Source of the DNA: JBDIAR01 sp039812545
Lineage (GTDB): Bacteria > Actinomycetota > Actinomycetes > Actinomycetales > Dermatophilaceae
Reading direction: 5' to 3'
Length of the DNA stretch: 16,919 nt
Assembly (NCBI GenBank): GCA_039812545.1
Contig: JBDIAR010000066.1
Span: 1-16,919 of the forward strand
The translations under genes were made by a program, and so were the position numbers. Below are positions 1-7,306 of this stretch, piece after piece. Position 1 is the stretch's first letter, and every line of letters starts with the position of its first letter. A model generated the notes under the pieces. That model ran no database searches. It saw only the letters and a list, made by a program, of their open reading frames with translations, and had not been told where the DNA came from.

Positions 1-77
1 TGGGGTGAGTGACGGGACTTGAACCCGCGACCGCCTGGACCACAACCAGGTGCTCTACCAATTGAGCTACACCCACC
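1..77 (-). tRNA. tRNA-His (anticodon GTG)
   Basis: Read on the minus strand this folds as a full cloverleaf. The 7-bp acceptor stem GTGGGTG pairs with CACTCAC (one G-U pair). The D-arm is GCTC/GAGC. The anticodon loop is TTGTGGT on a CCTGG/CCAGG stem, and the T-loop is TTCAAGT on a GCGGG/CCCGT stem (one wobble). The extra 5' G at 77 faces the discriminator C at 4, the G-1:C73 identity pair specific to histidine tRNAs. The CCA end is encoded at 3-1, right at the window edge. A TACGAT box about 30 bp upstream could drive it independently of orn, which lies upstream on the same strand. Confidence 0.95.
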
Positions 78-107
78 ATGCGCACCCAAGGGGTGGCAGC
101 GCCGACT

Positions 108-113
108 ATCGTA
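108..113 (-). promoter_or_regulatory. candidate -10 box of tRNA-His
   Basis: TACGAT on the minus strand matches the actinobacterial TAnnnT -10 pattern and lies 30 bp before the tRNA 5' end. No convincing -35 is visible. A small hairpin (CCCGGG-CGTC-CCCGGG, 142-157) between the orn stop and this box could end orn transcripts, but it is too short to call. Confidence 0.35.
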
Positions 114-202
114 CCCGGTCCGTTGGGCTCATTTCACCTCGCCCGGGCGTCCCCGGGAGGCTCAGGGCGGCCCACCAGCCCGTGCCCCCGGCGAGCGCCG
201 CC

Positions 203-844
203 TCAGCCGGCGTCCATCGTGGGCGGGTGCACCACGTGGTGTTCGGCGATCCGGCGGACCGTCGCCGAATCCGGCCCCGGCGGTCGCACGAACACCGCCT
301 CCCGGTAGTACCGCAGTTCGGCGATCGACTCCCGGATGTCCGCGAGCGCCCGGTGTCCGCCGTTCTTCTTCGGCGAGTTGTAGTACGCCCTCGGGAACCA
401 GCGACGGCTCAGTTCCTTGATCGAGGAGACGTCGATGATCCGATAGTGCAGGTATGCCTCCAGCTCCGGCATGTCCCGTGCGAGGAACCCACGATCGGTG
501 GCCACCGAGTTGCCGCCCAGCGGTGCCCGCCCGGGCTCGGGCGCGTGGGTCCGCACGTAGTCCAGCACCCGGCTCTGCGCCTCGGCCAGCGTGACGCCGT
601 GGGCGAGTTCGTCGAGCAGACCCGAGGCCGTATGCATGTCCCTCACCAGCGGGATCATCTGATCCAGAGCCGCGTCGTCGGGTTTGATGACGACGTCGAT
701 CCCGTCGCCGAGGACCGTCAGGTCGAAGTCGGTGACCAGCGCGGCGACTTCGATAAGGGCGTCGGCGGTCAGCGACAGCCCGGTCATCTCGCAGTCGATC
801 CACACGATGCGATCCGCGTGTGCTCTGTCGCCGGCCGTCGTCAC
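203..844 (-). CDS. orn: oligoribonuclease (DEDDh 3'-5' exonuclease)
   Basis: Cytoplasmic exoribonuclease that degrades 2-5 nt RNA fragments (and pGpG) to mononucleotides at the end of mRNA decay. The DEDDh residues are all present. Counting from the upstream GTG at 853 they are D20 and E22 in WIDCEMTG (ExoI), D120 in NSVATDRGFL (ExoII), and H167 and D172 in GHRALADIRES (ExoIII). Length (213-216 aa) is a little above the E. coli enzyme. I place the start at GTG 844 because a TAGGGT -10 box ends 8 nt before it, as in other leaderless genes here. GTG 853 overlaps that box, so it would be untranscribed. The gene is divergent from the prsW-like gene, and tRNA-His follows on the same strand. There are two copies of the GTATGC word (452, 630). 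Family assignment is near certain; only the start is open. Confidence 0.95.
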   Translation of the reverse strand: MTTAGDRAHADRIVWIDCEMTGLSLTADALIEVAALVTDFDLTVLGDGIDVVIKPDDAALDQMIPLVRDMHTASGLLDELAHGVTLAEAQSRVLDYVRTHAPEPGRAPLGGNSVATDRGFLARDMPELEAYLHYRIIDVSSIKELSRRWFPRAYYNSPKKNGGHRALADIRESIAELRYYREAVFVRPPGPDSATVRRIAEHHVVHPPTMDAG

Positions 845-851
845 GGTGTCC

Positions 852-857
852 ACCCTA
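852..857 (-). promoter_or_regulatory. -10 box of orn, leaderless
   Basis: TAGGGT on the minus strand, its last T being 8 nt before GTG 844. Same geometry as the other leaderless starts in the window. It lies 12 bp from the oppositely oriented -10 of the prsW-like gene. Confidence 0.6.
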
Positions 858-869
858 CGGCGACTCCAT

Positions 870-875
870 TAGTCT
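870..875 (+). promoter_or_regulatory. -10 box of prsW-like gene, leaderless
   Basis: TAGTCT ends 8 nt before ATG 883, and no Shine-Dalgarno sequence precedes that ATG. Transcription would begin at or next to the start codon. Confidence 0.6.
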
Positions 876-882
876 TCGACGC

Positions 883-2097
883 ATGTCTGTCTCTGGTGGC
901 GTGGCTTCCGGACCACCCGGCGTCGGCCCCGGCCCCGCCAGCCCCAGCGGCGTCGCCAACCCCAGCGGCGTCGCCAACCCCACCCGACGTCCGCTGTTGC
1001 GCGGTGCCGTCATCACCGGTGTCGTCATCACCGTCTTCGCGGTCTGCTTCGGCATCCTGGCCCGCGCCCTCGGCAGCAGCTTCGGCATACAGGCAACCGC
1101 CATGGCGGCCATCGCCTCGGCGGTTCCGCTGCTCATCGTCGTCCCGACGTTCCTCTGGCTGGACCGCTACGAGGCCGAACCCACCCGGTTGCTGCTCTTC
1201 GCGTTCGGCTGGGGTGCGCTGGTGGCGGTCATCGGGGCGCTGGCGGTCAACACGGCGACCATCGACTTCCTCTACCGGGCTGGGGTCGGCGACGCCGAGT
1301 TCACCGGCCCGGTCCTCGTCGCCCCGATCGTGGAGGAAACGGCCAAGGGCCTGGGCGTCCTGCTGGTCTACCGGCTCGCCCGCCGGGAGTTCGACGGGAT
1401 CCTCGACGGCGTCGTGTACGCCGGCCTGATCGGCGCGGGATTCGCGTTCAGCGAGAACATCCTCTACCTGAGCAGGGCCTACGTGACCTACGGAGATCCG
1501 GGCCTGCATACCCTGTTCTTCGTCCGCTGCCTGATGGGCCCGTTCGCCCACCCGCTGTTCACCGCGTGCATCGGGGTCGGGGTGGGCGTGGCCGCCCTCA
1601 ACCGCAGCCGCCCGGTCCGATTCGTCGCGATCGTCACCGGGTTCGCCGCCGCCATGTTGCTGCACTGCTTCTGGAACTACAGCGCCTCCCTGCCCGGGAA
1701 CGGCTTCCTCACGATGTATGCCATGGTGCAACTCCCGCTGTTCCTCGCCTTCATCGCGATGGTCGTCGCCCTGCGGTACCGCGAGGCGCGCCTGATCGGG
1801 CGGCACCTGTCCCCGTATGCCGACGTGGGCTGGCTGACGTACGGAGAGGTGCGGATGCTGGCGAATATGACGGCTCGGCGCACCGCGAGACGCTGGGCGC
1901 GAGGTGTGGGTGGCCGGCCGGCCGCTCGTTCGATGCGGACCTTCCAAGACGCCGCCAGTGAATTGGCTCTGCTGCGCGCGCGGATGGCCCGAGGGACCGC
2001 GCCCGCCGACGCGCAGGCGACCGAACGGATGCTGCTGGACACGATCGTCGCGCGACGGCGTGATTTCGCCGGTGCGCCGGTCATGACGACGCGCTGA
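883..2097 (+). CDS. PrsW-family intramembrane metalloprotease
   Basis: Multi-pass membrane protein of 404 aa, of the family whose Bacillus member PrsW cleaves the anti-sigma factor RsiW. The substrate here is unknown. The family motifs appear in order: EETAK (E151, E152), FAFSEN (E191, N192), H223 in FAHPLF, and HCFWN (H261, W264, N265). These are the glutamates and histidines expected to hold the metal. About eight hydrophobic segments lie between residues 40 and 295. The N-terminal 40 residues are Pro/Gly/Ala-rich and hold a duplicated PSGVAN. The C-terminal 100 residues are Arg-rich and cytoplasmic in character. ATG 883 is chosen over an in-frame start at 820 because of the leaderless -10 at 870-875 and because 820 lies inside orn. 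Members of this family are widespread in actinomycetes and mostly uncharacterised. Confidence 0.88.
   Translation: MSVSGGVASGPPGVGPGPASPSGVANPSGVANPTRRPLLRGAVITGVVITVFAVCFGILARALGSSFGIQATAMAAIASAVPLLIVVPTFLWLDRYEAEPTRLLLFAFGWGALVAVIGALAVNTATIDFLYRAGVGDAEFTGPVLVAPIVEETAKGLGVLLVYRLARREFDGILDGVVYAGLIGAGFAFSENILYLSRAYVTYGDPGLHTLFFVRCLMGPFAHPLFTACIGVGVGVAALNRSRPVRFVAIVTGFAAAMLLHCFWNYSASLPGNGFLTMYAMVQLPLFLAFIAMVVALRYREARLIGRHLSPYADVGWLTYGEVRMLANMTARRTARRWARGVGGRPAARSMRTFQDAASELALLRARMARGTAPADAQATERMLLDTIVARRRDFAGAPVMTTR
943..978 (+). repeat. 18-bp tandem duplication in prsW-like gene
   Basis: CCCAGCGGCGTCGCCAAC occurs twice head to tail (943-960, 961-978). It stays in frame and duplicates PSGVAN in the N-terminal cytoplasmic tail. 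The perfect identity suggests a recent slippage event. Confidence 0.9.
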
Positions 2098-2179
2098 CCC
2101 CGGCCGAGTCGCACTGGCCCCCGTCGACCCGCTCGGATCACGCCGCGGGCTCGCCGCGTGGCACCATGGGATCGCTCCG

Positions 2180-2252
2180 GCCCCCATAGCTCAATGGATA
2201 GAGCAACAGACTTCTAATCTGTCGGTTGCAGGTTCGAGTCCTGCTGGGGGCG
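2180..2252 (+). tRNA. tRNA-Arg (anticodon TCT)
   Basis: Full cloverleaf: acceptor GCCCCCA with TGGGGGC, D-arm GCTC/GAGC with loop AATGGATA, anticodon arm ACAGA-CTTCTAA-TCTGT giving anticodon TCT, and T-arm GCAGG-TTCGAGT-CCTGC. The CCA end is not encoded (GCCG follows). It decodes AGA and AGG, which are rare in this GC-rich genome. No integrase or attachment-site duplication is seen beside it. Confidence 0.95.
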
Positions 2253-2384
2253 CCGTCACGATCGCGCATCGAATCTGCGCGAATCTTCGAACCGGGTGAA
2301 ACGAAACCGGGCCTCACGCCGTCTGAACCAGTGATCGCGCGGGCAGAGCCGGGGGCAGATTTCTCCGGGCCGCGGCCGTGCCGA

Positions 2385-2390
2385 TACCAT
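2385..2390 (+). promoter_or_regulatory. candidate -10 box of the lipoprotein gene
   Basis: TACCAT fits TAnnnT. It would start transcription near 2397, leaving a leader of about 48 nt that contains the GGGAGGGAA ribosome site before ATG 2445. No clear -35 is visible. Confidence 0.4.
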
Positions 2391-2444
2391 GACCACGGAC
2401 TCGAAGCGCGCTTGGAAGCGTTTCGTCACTCGGGAGGGAACCCT

Positions 2445-3542
2445 ATGACTTTGACCAAGAAGCTTGCCGTGCTCGTGGCCGGTGGTGCGCTCCTCGCGGG
2501 CACCACGGCCTGCGCATCCAACTCGCCGACGCCCGCGTCGAACACCAGCGGCACCAACTCCTCCAGCACGCCGGCGGCAAACGGCGATGCCAAGTCGCTC
2601 TACATGTCGGCGGCGGCCAAGATGTACGACGCGACCGACGCCACGGTGACGATGAAGCTGGACACCACCGCCGACGAGATCAAGAAGCTCGGCACGCTCG
2701 GCACCAACCCGTCCGCGATCAGCGACCCGATCGCCAACTTCATCGCCGGTGCCAGCCTGACCTATAAGGTCCACGGCACCACCGCCCTGAAGGCGCTCGC
2801 CGACGACCCGACGCAGATCGCGAACACGGACCTCGGGATCGTCTTCAAGTCCGGCAGCCAGGAGGCCAACATCTTGCTGCTGGACCAGTGGGGCTCGGTG
2901 TACGTCAAGGCTCCGATCGTCGACATGTACAAGACCTTCACCGGCAAGGACCTCTCCGGCCAGCTCGGCATGGCCCCGGACTGGGTTCAGCAGATGGCCA
3001 ACGACAAGTGGGTCGGGATCCAGTTCCCCGCGGCGTTCAAGGACCAACTCAAGAAGAGCATGGCCACGGCGAAGCCCTCGGTGTCCACCAACCAGGTGGA
3101 CATGATGAAGCTCATCGAGGACAACGCGACCTTCACCGACAAGGGTGACAAGGACGGCGGCAAGGCCATTCAGATGGCGCTCAAGCTCAAGCCCGTCATG
3201 GAGAAGGTCAGCCAGTCCAGCGGCAAGGCCACCGACGCCGCCAACTACGCCCAGACCGAGAAGTACATCAAGGACGACGCCGTCGCGGTGGTCGACATGG
3301 TCATCAAGGACGACCACATCACCTCCGGCCGCTTCGACATCGCCCAGGTCAAGGACTGGATCGACAGCAGCCAGATGACCGAGAAGGACCGTGCGGACTG
3401 GAACAAGTTCGTGGCCCTGGACCTCAAGGCCGCCTTCGAGATGAAGATGGACCAGTCCGCCGACCTGACCAAGCCCAGCGACGCGCGGATGGTCACCCAG
3501 CAGGAACTCCAGCAGCTCGGTGGGATGTTCGGCGCCAGCTGA
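2445..3542 (+). CDS. secreted lipoprotein of unknown function
   Basis: 365 aa. The N-terminus is a lipoprotein signal: MTLTKK, then a hydrophobic run, then LLAGTTAC with C23 as the likely lipidated cysteine (T at -3 is a weak lipobox residue). A Ser/Thr/Asn/Pro linker follows (about 24-50), then a Lys/Asp-rich soluble domain with no transmembrane segment. I do not recognise the domain. The overall plan (lipobox, linker, one extracellular domain rich in beta-prone segments) recalls LppX/LprG-like lipid carriers, but I see no specific motif. The start is set by GGGAGGGAA just upstream and the signal peptide; the open frame extends further up through tRNA-Arg but cannot be coding there. Codon use is very strongly biased (Lys nearly all AAG, Ile ATC, Asp GAC), suggesting high expression. 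A strong terminator follows. Confidence 0.85.
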   Translation: MTLTKKLAVLVAGGALLAGTTACASNSPTPASNTSGTNSSSTPAANGDAKSLYMSAAAKMYDATDATVTMKLDTTADEIKKLGTLGTNPSAISDPIANFIAGASLTYKVHGTTALKALADDPTQIANTDLGIVFKSGSQEANILLLDQWGSVYVKAPIVDMYKTFTGKDLSGQLGMAPDWVQQMANDKWVGIQFPAAFKDQLKKSMATAKPSVSTNQVDMMKLIEDNATFTDKGDKDGGKAIQMALKLKPVMEKVSQSSGKATDAANYAQTEKYIKDDAVAVVDMVIKDDHITSGRFDIAQVKDWIDSSQMTEKDRADWNKFVALDLKAAFEMKMDQSADLTKPSDARMVTQQELQQLGGMFGAS

Positions 3543-3570
3543 CCGATATCCGCTGACGCGGAAGCCTGAT

Positions 3571-3611
3571 CGACGGGGCCGGCCAGACACCACGTCTGGC
3601 CGGCCCCGTCG
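3571..3611 (+). terminator. perfect 18-bp terminator hairpin after the lipoprotein gene
   Basis: Arms 3571-3588 and 3594-3611 are exact inverted repeats (CGACGGGGCCGGCCAGAC) around the 5-nt loop ACCAC, 28 bp past the stop codon. No T-tract follows, as is common for actinobacterial hairpin-only terminators. Confidence 0.85.
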
Positions 3612-3693
3612 CGCCTCGTCACGTCCTCTCGTGGTCTTCGGGTGAAGTGGGCTCGGGTATCCCGGTTGCGCCGGCGCGCTCGTCGCGGGATGC

Positions 3694-3699
3694 CAAGAT
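3694..3699 (+). promoter_or_regulatory. candidate -10 box of GTPase operon, leaderless
   Basis: AAGATT ends 7 nt before ATG 3706. It departs from TAnnnT at the first base but has the same spacing as the other leaderless starts, and there is no Shine-Dalgarno sequence. Confidence 0.4.
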
Positions 3700-3705
3700 T
3701 GAGCC

Positions 3706-5445
3706 ATGCCACCAACCGCCCCCGGAGCCGACGACCGGCCGGACACCGCGCAACTGCTGGCCGCGGTCCGGGGGCTGCGCGAGGAACTGAACGCCTCGCG
3801 GCTACCGCTCGCGCTGCCCTCCGCGGCCGCCGCCGAGCGAGCGCGCCGGCAACTGCTCGACCAGCTCGACGACTACGTCCTCCCGCGACTGGAGTCGATC
3901 GAAGCGCCGTTGCTGGCCGTCGTCGGCGGATCGACCGGCGCCGGCAAGTCCACCCTGGTCAACACCATCGTCGGGCGGCAGGTCTCCAAGCCCGGGGTGC
4001 TGCGCCCGACGACCCGCTCCCCGGTCCTGGTTCATCACGAGCAGGACGCCCACTGGTTCACGGGGGAGCGGATCTTGCCCGGACTGGCGCGGGTCACCGG
4101 CGCCGACCGGGCCGAGGGCGAGGGGCCGGAGGGGGGTTCCGCCGTGCGTCTGGTGGTTGCCGACGCACTACCGGCGGGCCTGGCCCTGCTCGACGCCCCC
4201 GACATCGATTCGGTCGTCACCGCGAACCGTGACCTCGCGGCCAAGCTCCTGGCCGCCGCCGATCTGTGGGTTTTCGTCACGACGGCTGCCCGGTATGCCG
4301 ACGCCGTCCCGTGGGAGTTGCTCCGCCAGGCCCGGGATCGGGGAACGGCGGTCGCCGTGGTCCTGGATCGCGTCCCCGAGGCCGCTACGCAGGAGATCTC
4401 CGAACATCTGCGGCAGATGCTCACCGAGCAGTCGCTCGGCGCCGCACCGGTTTTCACCATCCCCGAGGTCGGCCTGGGTGCCGACGGGCTATTGCCGCCC
4501 GAGGTCGTCCGGCCGGTGCGCGATTGGCTGTCGACCCTCGCCGGCGACGCGCAGGCTCGGGCCCTCGTCGTCCGGCAGACCCTCGCCGGTGCCCTCGCCT
4601 CCCTCGACGCGCGGGTGACGGCCCTGGCGGAGGCGTCCCGCGAACAGGTCTCGGCGACGGCCGCGCTGACCGCCCAGGTGGACCAGGCATACGCCACCGC
4701 GCTGGAGGGGGTCGATCACGGCATGTCCGACGGTTCGCTGCTGCGCGGCGAGGTGCTGGCCCGCTGGCAGGAGTTCGTCGGGACCGGGGAGTTCATCAAG
4801 CAGGTCGAGACGACCATCTCCCGAGTGCGCGATCGGCTCGGCGCCGCCATCCGCGGCAAACCCGCCCCCGAACGCGACCTCGGCGAAGCCCTGCATACCG
4901 GCGTCGCCGCGCTGGTCCTGGCCGAAGCCCGCGGTGCCTCCGCCCGGATCGCTCGCACCTGGCGGACCATGCCCGGTGGTCCGGTGCTGCTGGAGGGCGA
5001 CCCGGGACTGGCCACCGCGGATCCCGAACTCGCCGAGCGCGTCGAACGACTCGTGCGCGACTGGCAGGGCGACGTCCTCGACCTCGTGCGCGGCGAAGGA
5101 CAGGATCGACGAACCACCGCCAAGGTCATGGCATACGGGGTCAACGGAGTCGGAGTGATGCTCATGCTCGTCGCGTTCGCCCACGGCGGGACGCTCGTCG
5201 GGGCCGAGGTCGGCATCGCGGGTGGTACGGCCGTCGTCGGACAGAAGCTCTTGGAAGCCATCTTCGGTGACCAGGCGGTCCGCTCGATGGCCGCCAAGGC
5301 GCGCGCCGGGCTCCTCGAACGGGTCCGTGAGCTGTATGCCGGTGCCGCCGACCGCTACGAGGCGGCGGTCCGCACGGTCGAGGTCCGCGGTGACCAACCG
5401 CGCCGCCTCGAACACGCCGTCACCGCGATCCAGGTGGTGCGCTGA
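3706..5445 (+). CDS. dynamin-like GTPase, first of a pair
   Basis: 579 aa. GTPase domain about 60-280: G1 P-loop GSTGAGKS (75-82), G2 threonines T102/T103 in LRPTTRSP, and G3 DAPD (163-166). The G4 position reads VVLDRVPE (D221-R222-V223-P224) instead of NKxD, so guanine specificity may be altered. A helical region follows. A Gly-rich hydrophobic stretch (about 474-522) could dip into the membrane, and a helical tail ends the protein. Bacterial dynamin-like proteins remodel or tether membranes. The position directly before a second, membrane-anchored GTPase and an ssb paralogue resembles, from memory, the dynA/dynB locus of Streptomyces, whose products steady FtsZ rings at sporulation septa. 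That equivalence is inference. The stop overlaps the next start (TGATG), so the two are translationally coupled. Five copies of the GTATGC word lie inside. Confidence 0.85.
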   Translation: MPPTAPGADDRPDTAQLLAAVRGLREELNASRLPLALPSAAAAERARRQLLDQLDDYVLPRLESIEAPLLAVVGGSTGAGKSTLVNTIVGRQVSKPGVLRPTTRSPVLVHHEQDAHWFTGERILPGLARVTGADRAEGEGPEGGSAVRLVVADALPAGLALLDAPDIDSVVTANRDLAAKLLAAADLWVFVTTAARYADAVPWELLRQARDRGTAVAVVLDRVPEAATQEISEHLRQMLTEQSLGAAPVFTIPEVGLGADGLLPPEVVRPVRDWLSTLAGDAQARALVVRQTLAGALASLDARVTALAEASREQVSATAALTAQVDQAYATALEGVDHGMSDGSLLRGEVLARWQEFVGTGEFIKQVETTISRVRDRLGAAIRGKPAPERDLGEALHTGVAALVLAEARGASARIARTWRTMPGGPVLLEGDPGLATADPELAERVERLVRDWQGDVLDLVRGEGQDRRTTAKVMAYGVNGVGVMLMLVAFAHGGTLVGAEVGIAGGTAVVGQKLLEAIFGDQAVRSMAAKARAGLLERVRELYAGAADRYEAAVRTVEVRGDQPRRLEHAVTAIQVVR

Positions 5446-7070
5446 TGACCGCGGCGACCGACCCGACCGGACTTGTCGACGATCTCGCCGCGCGCGCCGA
5501 CGCGTTGGAGCAGGCGTTGGATTCCGGTGGGGCACAGCTCGATTCCGTCAACAGCGCACACGCCCGGGAGGTCATCCGCAAGGCCGCCGAACGGGTCCGG
5601 CTGGGCGGCGAGCACACCGTCGTCGCTCTGGCCGGTAGTACGGGAAGCGGCAAGTCATCCCTGTTCAACGCCCTGACGAACACCGAACTGGCCGTCGTCG
5701 GCGCGCGCCGGCCCACCACCTCCACCCCCACGGCCGCCGTGTTCGGACCGTCGGCGGCCGGCCCGCTGCTGGATTGGCTGCGCGTCGGTCCGCGCCATCA
5801 CCTCGACATCTCCGAGGCGGCACTGGACGGCGTCGTCGTTCTGGACCTGCCTGATTTCGACTCGCGCGAGGCGAACCACCGGATCGAGGCCGAACGGGTG
5901 CTGGCGTTGGCCGACGTCTTCGTGTGGGTGACCGATCCGCAGAAGTACGCAGATGCGGTGCTGCACAACGAGTTTCTCGCTGCCAGCGCCGAACACGCCG
6001 CCGTCTCGCTCGTCGTGTTGAACCAGGTCGATCGGCTCACCGATGCGCAGGTTCAGACCTGCCTGGCCGATCTGCGGCGGTTGCTGGACGCCGACGGCCT
6101 GCGCGGGGTCGAAGTGCTCGGCGCGTCGGCGCGCACCGGCGTCGGCCTGGACGGCCTCCGGGCCGCCATCGCCAAGGTCGCCGAGGGTCACGTGGCCGCG
6201 CGTCGTCGGCTCACGGCCGACCTGCGGACCGTCGCCGGACGCCTGCGCGCCGACGTGGGCGATGCCGAACCAGACGTTCCCGCAGCCGAATTCGATCGAC
6301 TCGTCGAGGCATTGACCAGGACTGCCGGTATGCCGGTGGTGCTTGACGCGGTCGGGCGCGACTATCGAATGGAGGCCGCAGGGCGCACGAGTTGGCTGTT
6401 CACGCGGTGGGTCCACCGGCTCCGGCCGGATCCGCTGAAGCGACTGCGGCTCGACCCGGGCGGTCCCGTCGGGGAGGCCGAACTCGCCACGATCGTGCGT
6501 CGATCCTCCATCCCGCCACCGTCGCCCGCGGCCAAGGCCGCCCTGACCCTGGCGACCGACGAACTCGGCGACGCGGTGGCCGGCGGCCTGCCGGTGTCCT
6601 GGGCGACGGCGGTCGCCGACGCCGCTCGACCGCCGGAGGCCGACCTGGCCGACGCCCTGGACCGGGCCGTGTTGTCGACTCCCTTGCGGCGCAGCGGAAC
6701 TCCCTGGTGGTGGTCGGTCGGCAACGCCCTGCAATGGCAGTTCGGTGCCTGCGCCGTGGCCGGGTTGCTCTGGCTGGTCGTGTTGTCGGTCCTGGGTTGG
6801 CTGCAACTGCCCAAGCCGGACACCCCGACATGGGGCCCGTTCCCGGTGCCGTTCGTGCTTCTGGTCGGCGGGGTCGTGGCCGGGCTTCTCGTGATGCTGC
6901 TGGCCCGCCCACTGGCTGCGGCCGGCGCCCGGCGACGGCGCGCCCAGGTCCAGCGGGCGGTCTCCGACGCGGTCCGCCAGGTCGCTCAGGAGCATCTGGT
7001 GGCTCCCATCCGGACCGTCCTGGCCCGACACCGCACCACCCGCGAGGCGCTGGAGCGCGCGCGGGGGTGA
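5445..7070 (+). CDS. membrane-anchored dynamin-like GTPase, second of a pair
   Basis: 541 aa, starting in the TGATG overlap with the upstream GTPase. GTPase domain: G1 GSTGSGKS (64-71), G2 T91/T92 in RRPTTSTP, G3 DLPD (134-137), G4 NQVD (193-196, a near-canonical NKxD), and G5-like GASARTGVG (227-235). A helical middle region follows. Two hydrophobic segments come near the C-terminus (about 431-452 and 466-490), then a basic RRRR and an amphipathic tail. The paired segments should anchor it in the cytoplasmic membrane, with both ends inside. Unlike its partner it keeps a recognisable G4. The most likely role is a hetero-oligomeric membrane-remodelling complex with the upstream protein, perhaps at the division septum (inference). 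Annotation pipelines may call such proteins YfjP-type or ABC-like GTPases. Confidence 0.85.
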   Translation: MTAATDPTGLVDDLAARADALEQALDSGGAQLDSVNSAHAREVIRKAAERVRLGGEHTVVALAGSTGSGKSSLFNALTNTELAVVGARRPTTSTPTAAVFGPSAAGPLLDWLRVGPRHHLDISEAALDGVVVLDLPDFDSREANHRIEAERVLALADVFVWVTDPQKYADAVLHNEFLAASAEHAAVSLVVLNQVDRLTDAQVQTCLADLRRLLDADGLRGVEVLGASARTGVGLDGLRAAIAKVAEGHVAARRRLTADLRTVAGRLRADVGDAEPDVPAAEFDRLVEALTRTAGMPVVLDAVGRDYRMEAAGRTSWLFTRWVHRLRPDPLKRLRLDPGGPVGEAELATIVRRSSIPPPSPAAKAALTLATDELGDAVAGGLPVSWATAVADAARPPEADLADALDRAVLSTPLRRSGTPWWWSVGNALQWQFGACAVAGLLWLVVLSVLGWLQLPKPDTPTWGPFPVPFVLLVGGVVAGLLVMLLARPLAAAGARRRRAQVQRAVSDAVRQVAQEHLVAPIRTVLARHRTTREALERARG

Positions 7071-7107
7071 GCCGTCCCGCGCGGGTTTGGCCGCGTCTCG
7101 GGGCCAC

Positions 7108-7116
7108 CTGTCCACA
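7108..7116 (+). promoter_or_regulatory. DnaA-box-like sequence
   Basis: CTGTCCACA matches the actinobacterial DnaA box TTGTCCACA at 8 of 9 bases. It lies between the GTPase operon and the ssb paralogue. A single near match proves little. Confidence 0.2.
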
Positions 7117-7190
7117 GCGGTGATCGTTTGAGTTTCGTCCCTCCACAGGCCTTCTCGTGCCGCTGGCGCGGGGTCGTCCGGCCCGGCAGC

Positions 7191-7227
7191 GTATGCCGTG
7201 CGCTGGGTCGACCGGCGTACGGCATAC
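7191..7227 (+). terminator. 13-bp hairpin made of two inverted GTATGCC words
   Basis: Arms 7191-7203 and 7215-7227 pair over 13 bp with one G-T mismatch. The outer nine pairs (GTATGCCGT) are perfect. The 11-nt loop holds GGTCGACC, itself a palindrome. It lies 120 bp after the GTPase operon and 80 bp before the ssb start. With no T-tract it could be a terminator for the GTPase operon, a leader structure of ssb, or a double protein-binding site. The sequence does not decide. Confidence 0.5.
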
Positions 7228-7306
7228 GGGCCGAAGGCACCTGACCGGATCGACACCCGATCGGGACGGGGACCGCGGCTCCCGGCACGAAGCGAAGGAC
7301 ACCGCC

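Noticed and set aside
2139..2160. Possible terminator hairpin CACGC/GCGTG after the prsW-like gene
   Set aside because: The stem is only 5 bp with a 12-nt loop, expected by chance in such GC-rich sequence.
2180..2252. tRNA-Arg as an integration site of a mobile element
   Set aside because: No integrase gene and no duplicated tRNA 3' end were seen in the flanking sequence.
2226..2444. Upstream extension of the lipoprotein frame
   Set aside because: It begins inside tRNA-Arg and would destroy the signal peptide; the ribosome site and lipobox fix the start at 2445.
2256..3746. 496-codon minus-strand frame opposite the lipoprotein gene
   Set aside because: Shadow frame created by the strongly biased codons of the lipoprotein gene; it also runs through the terminator hairpin.
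5655..7256. 533-codon minus-strand frame opposite GTPase 2
   Set aside because: Low-complexity translation rich in Arg, Gly and Pro, with no domain; shadow of the plus-strand GTPase.
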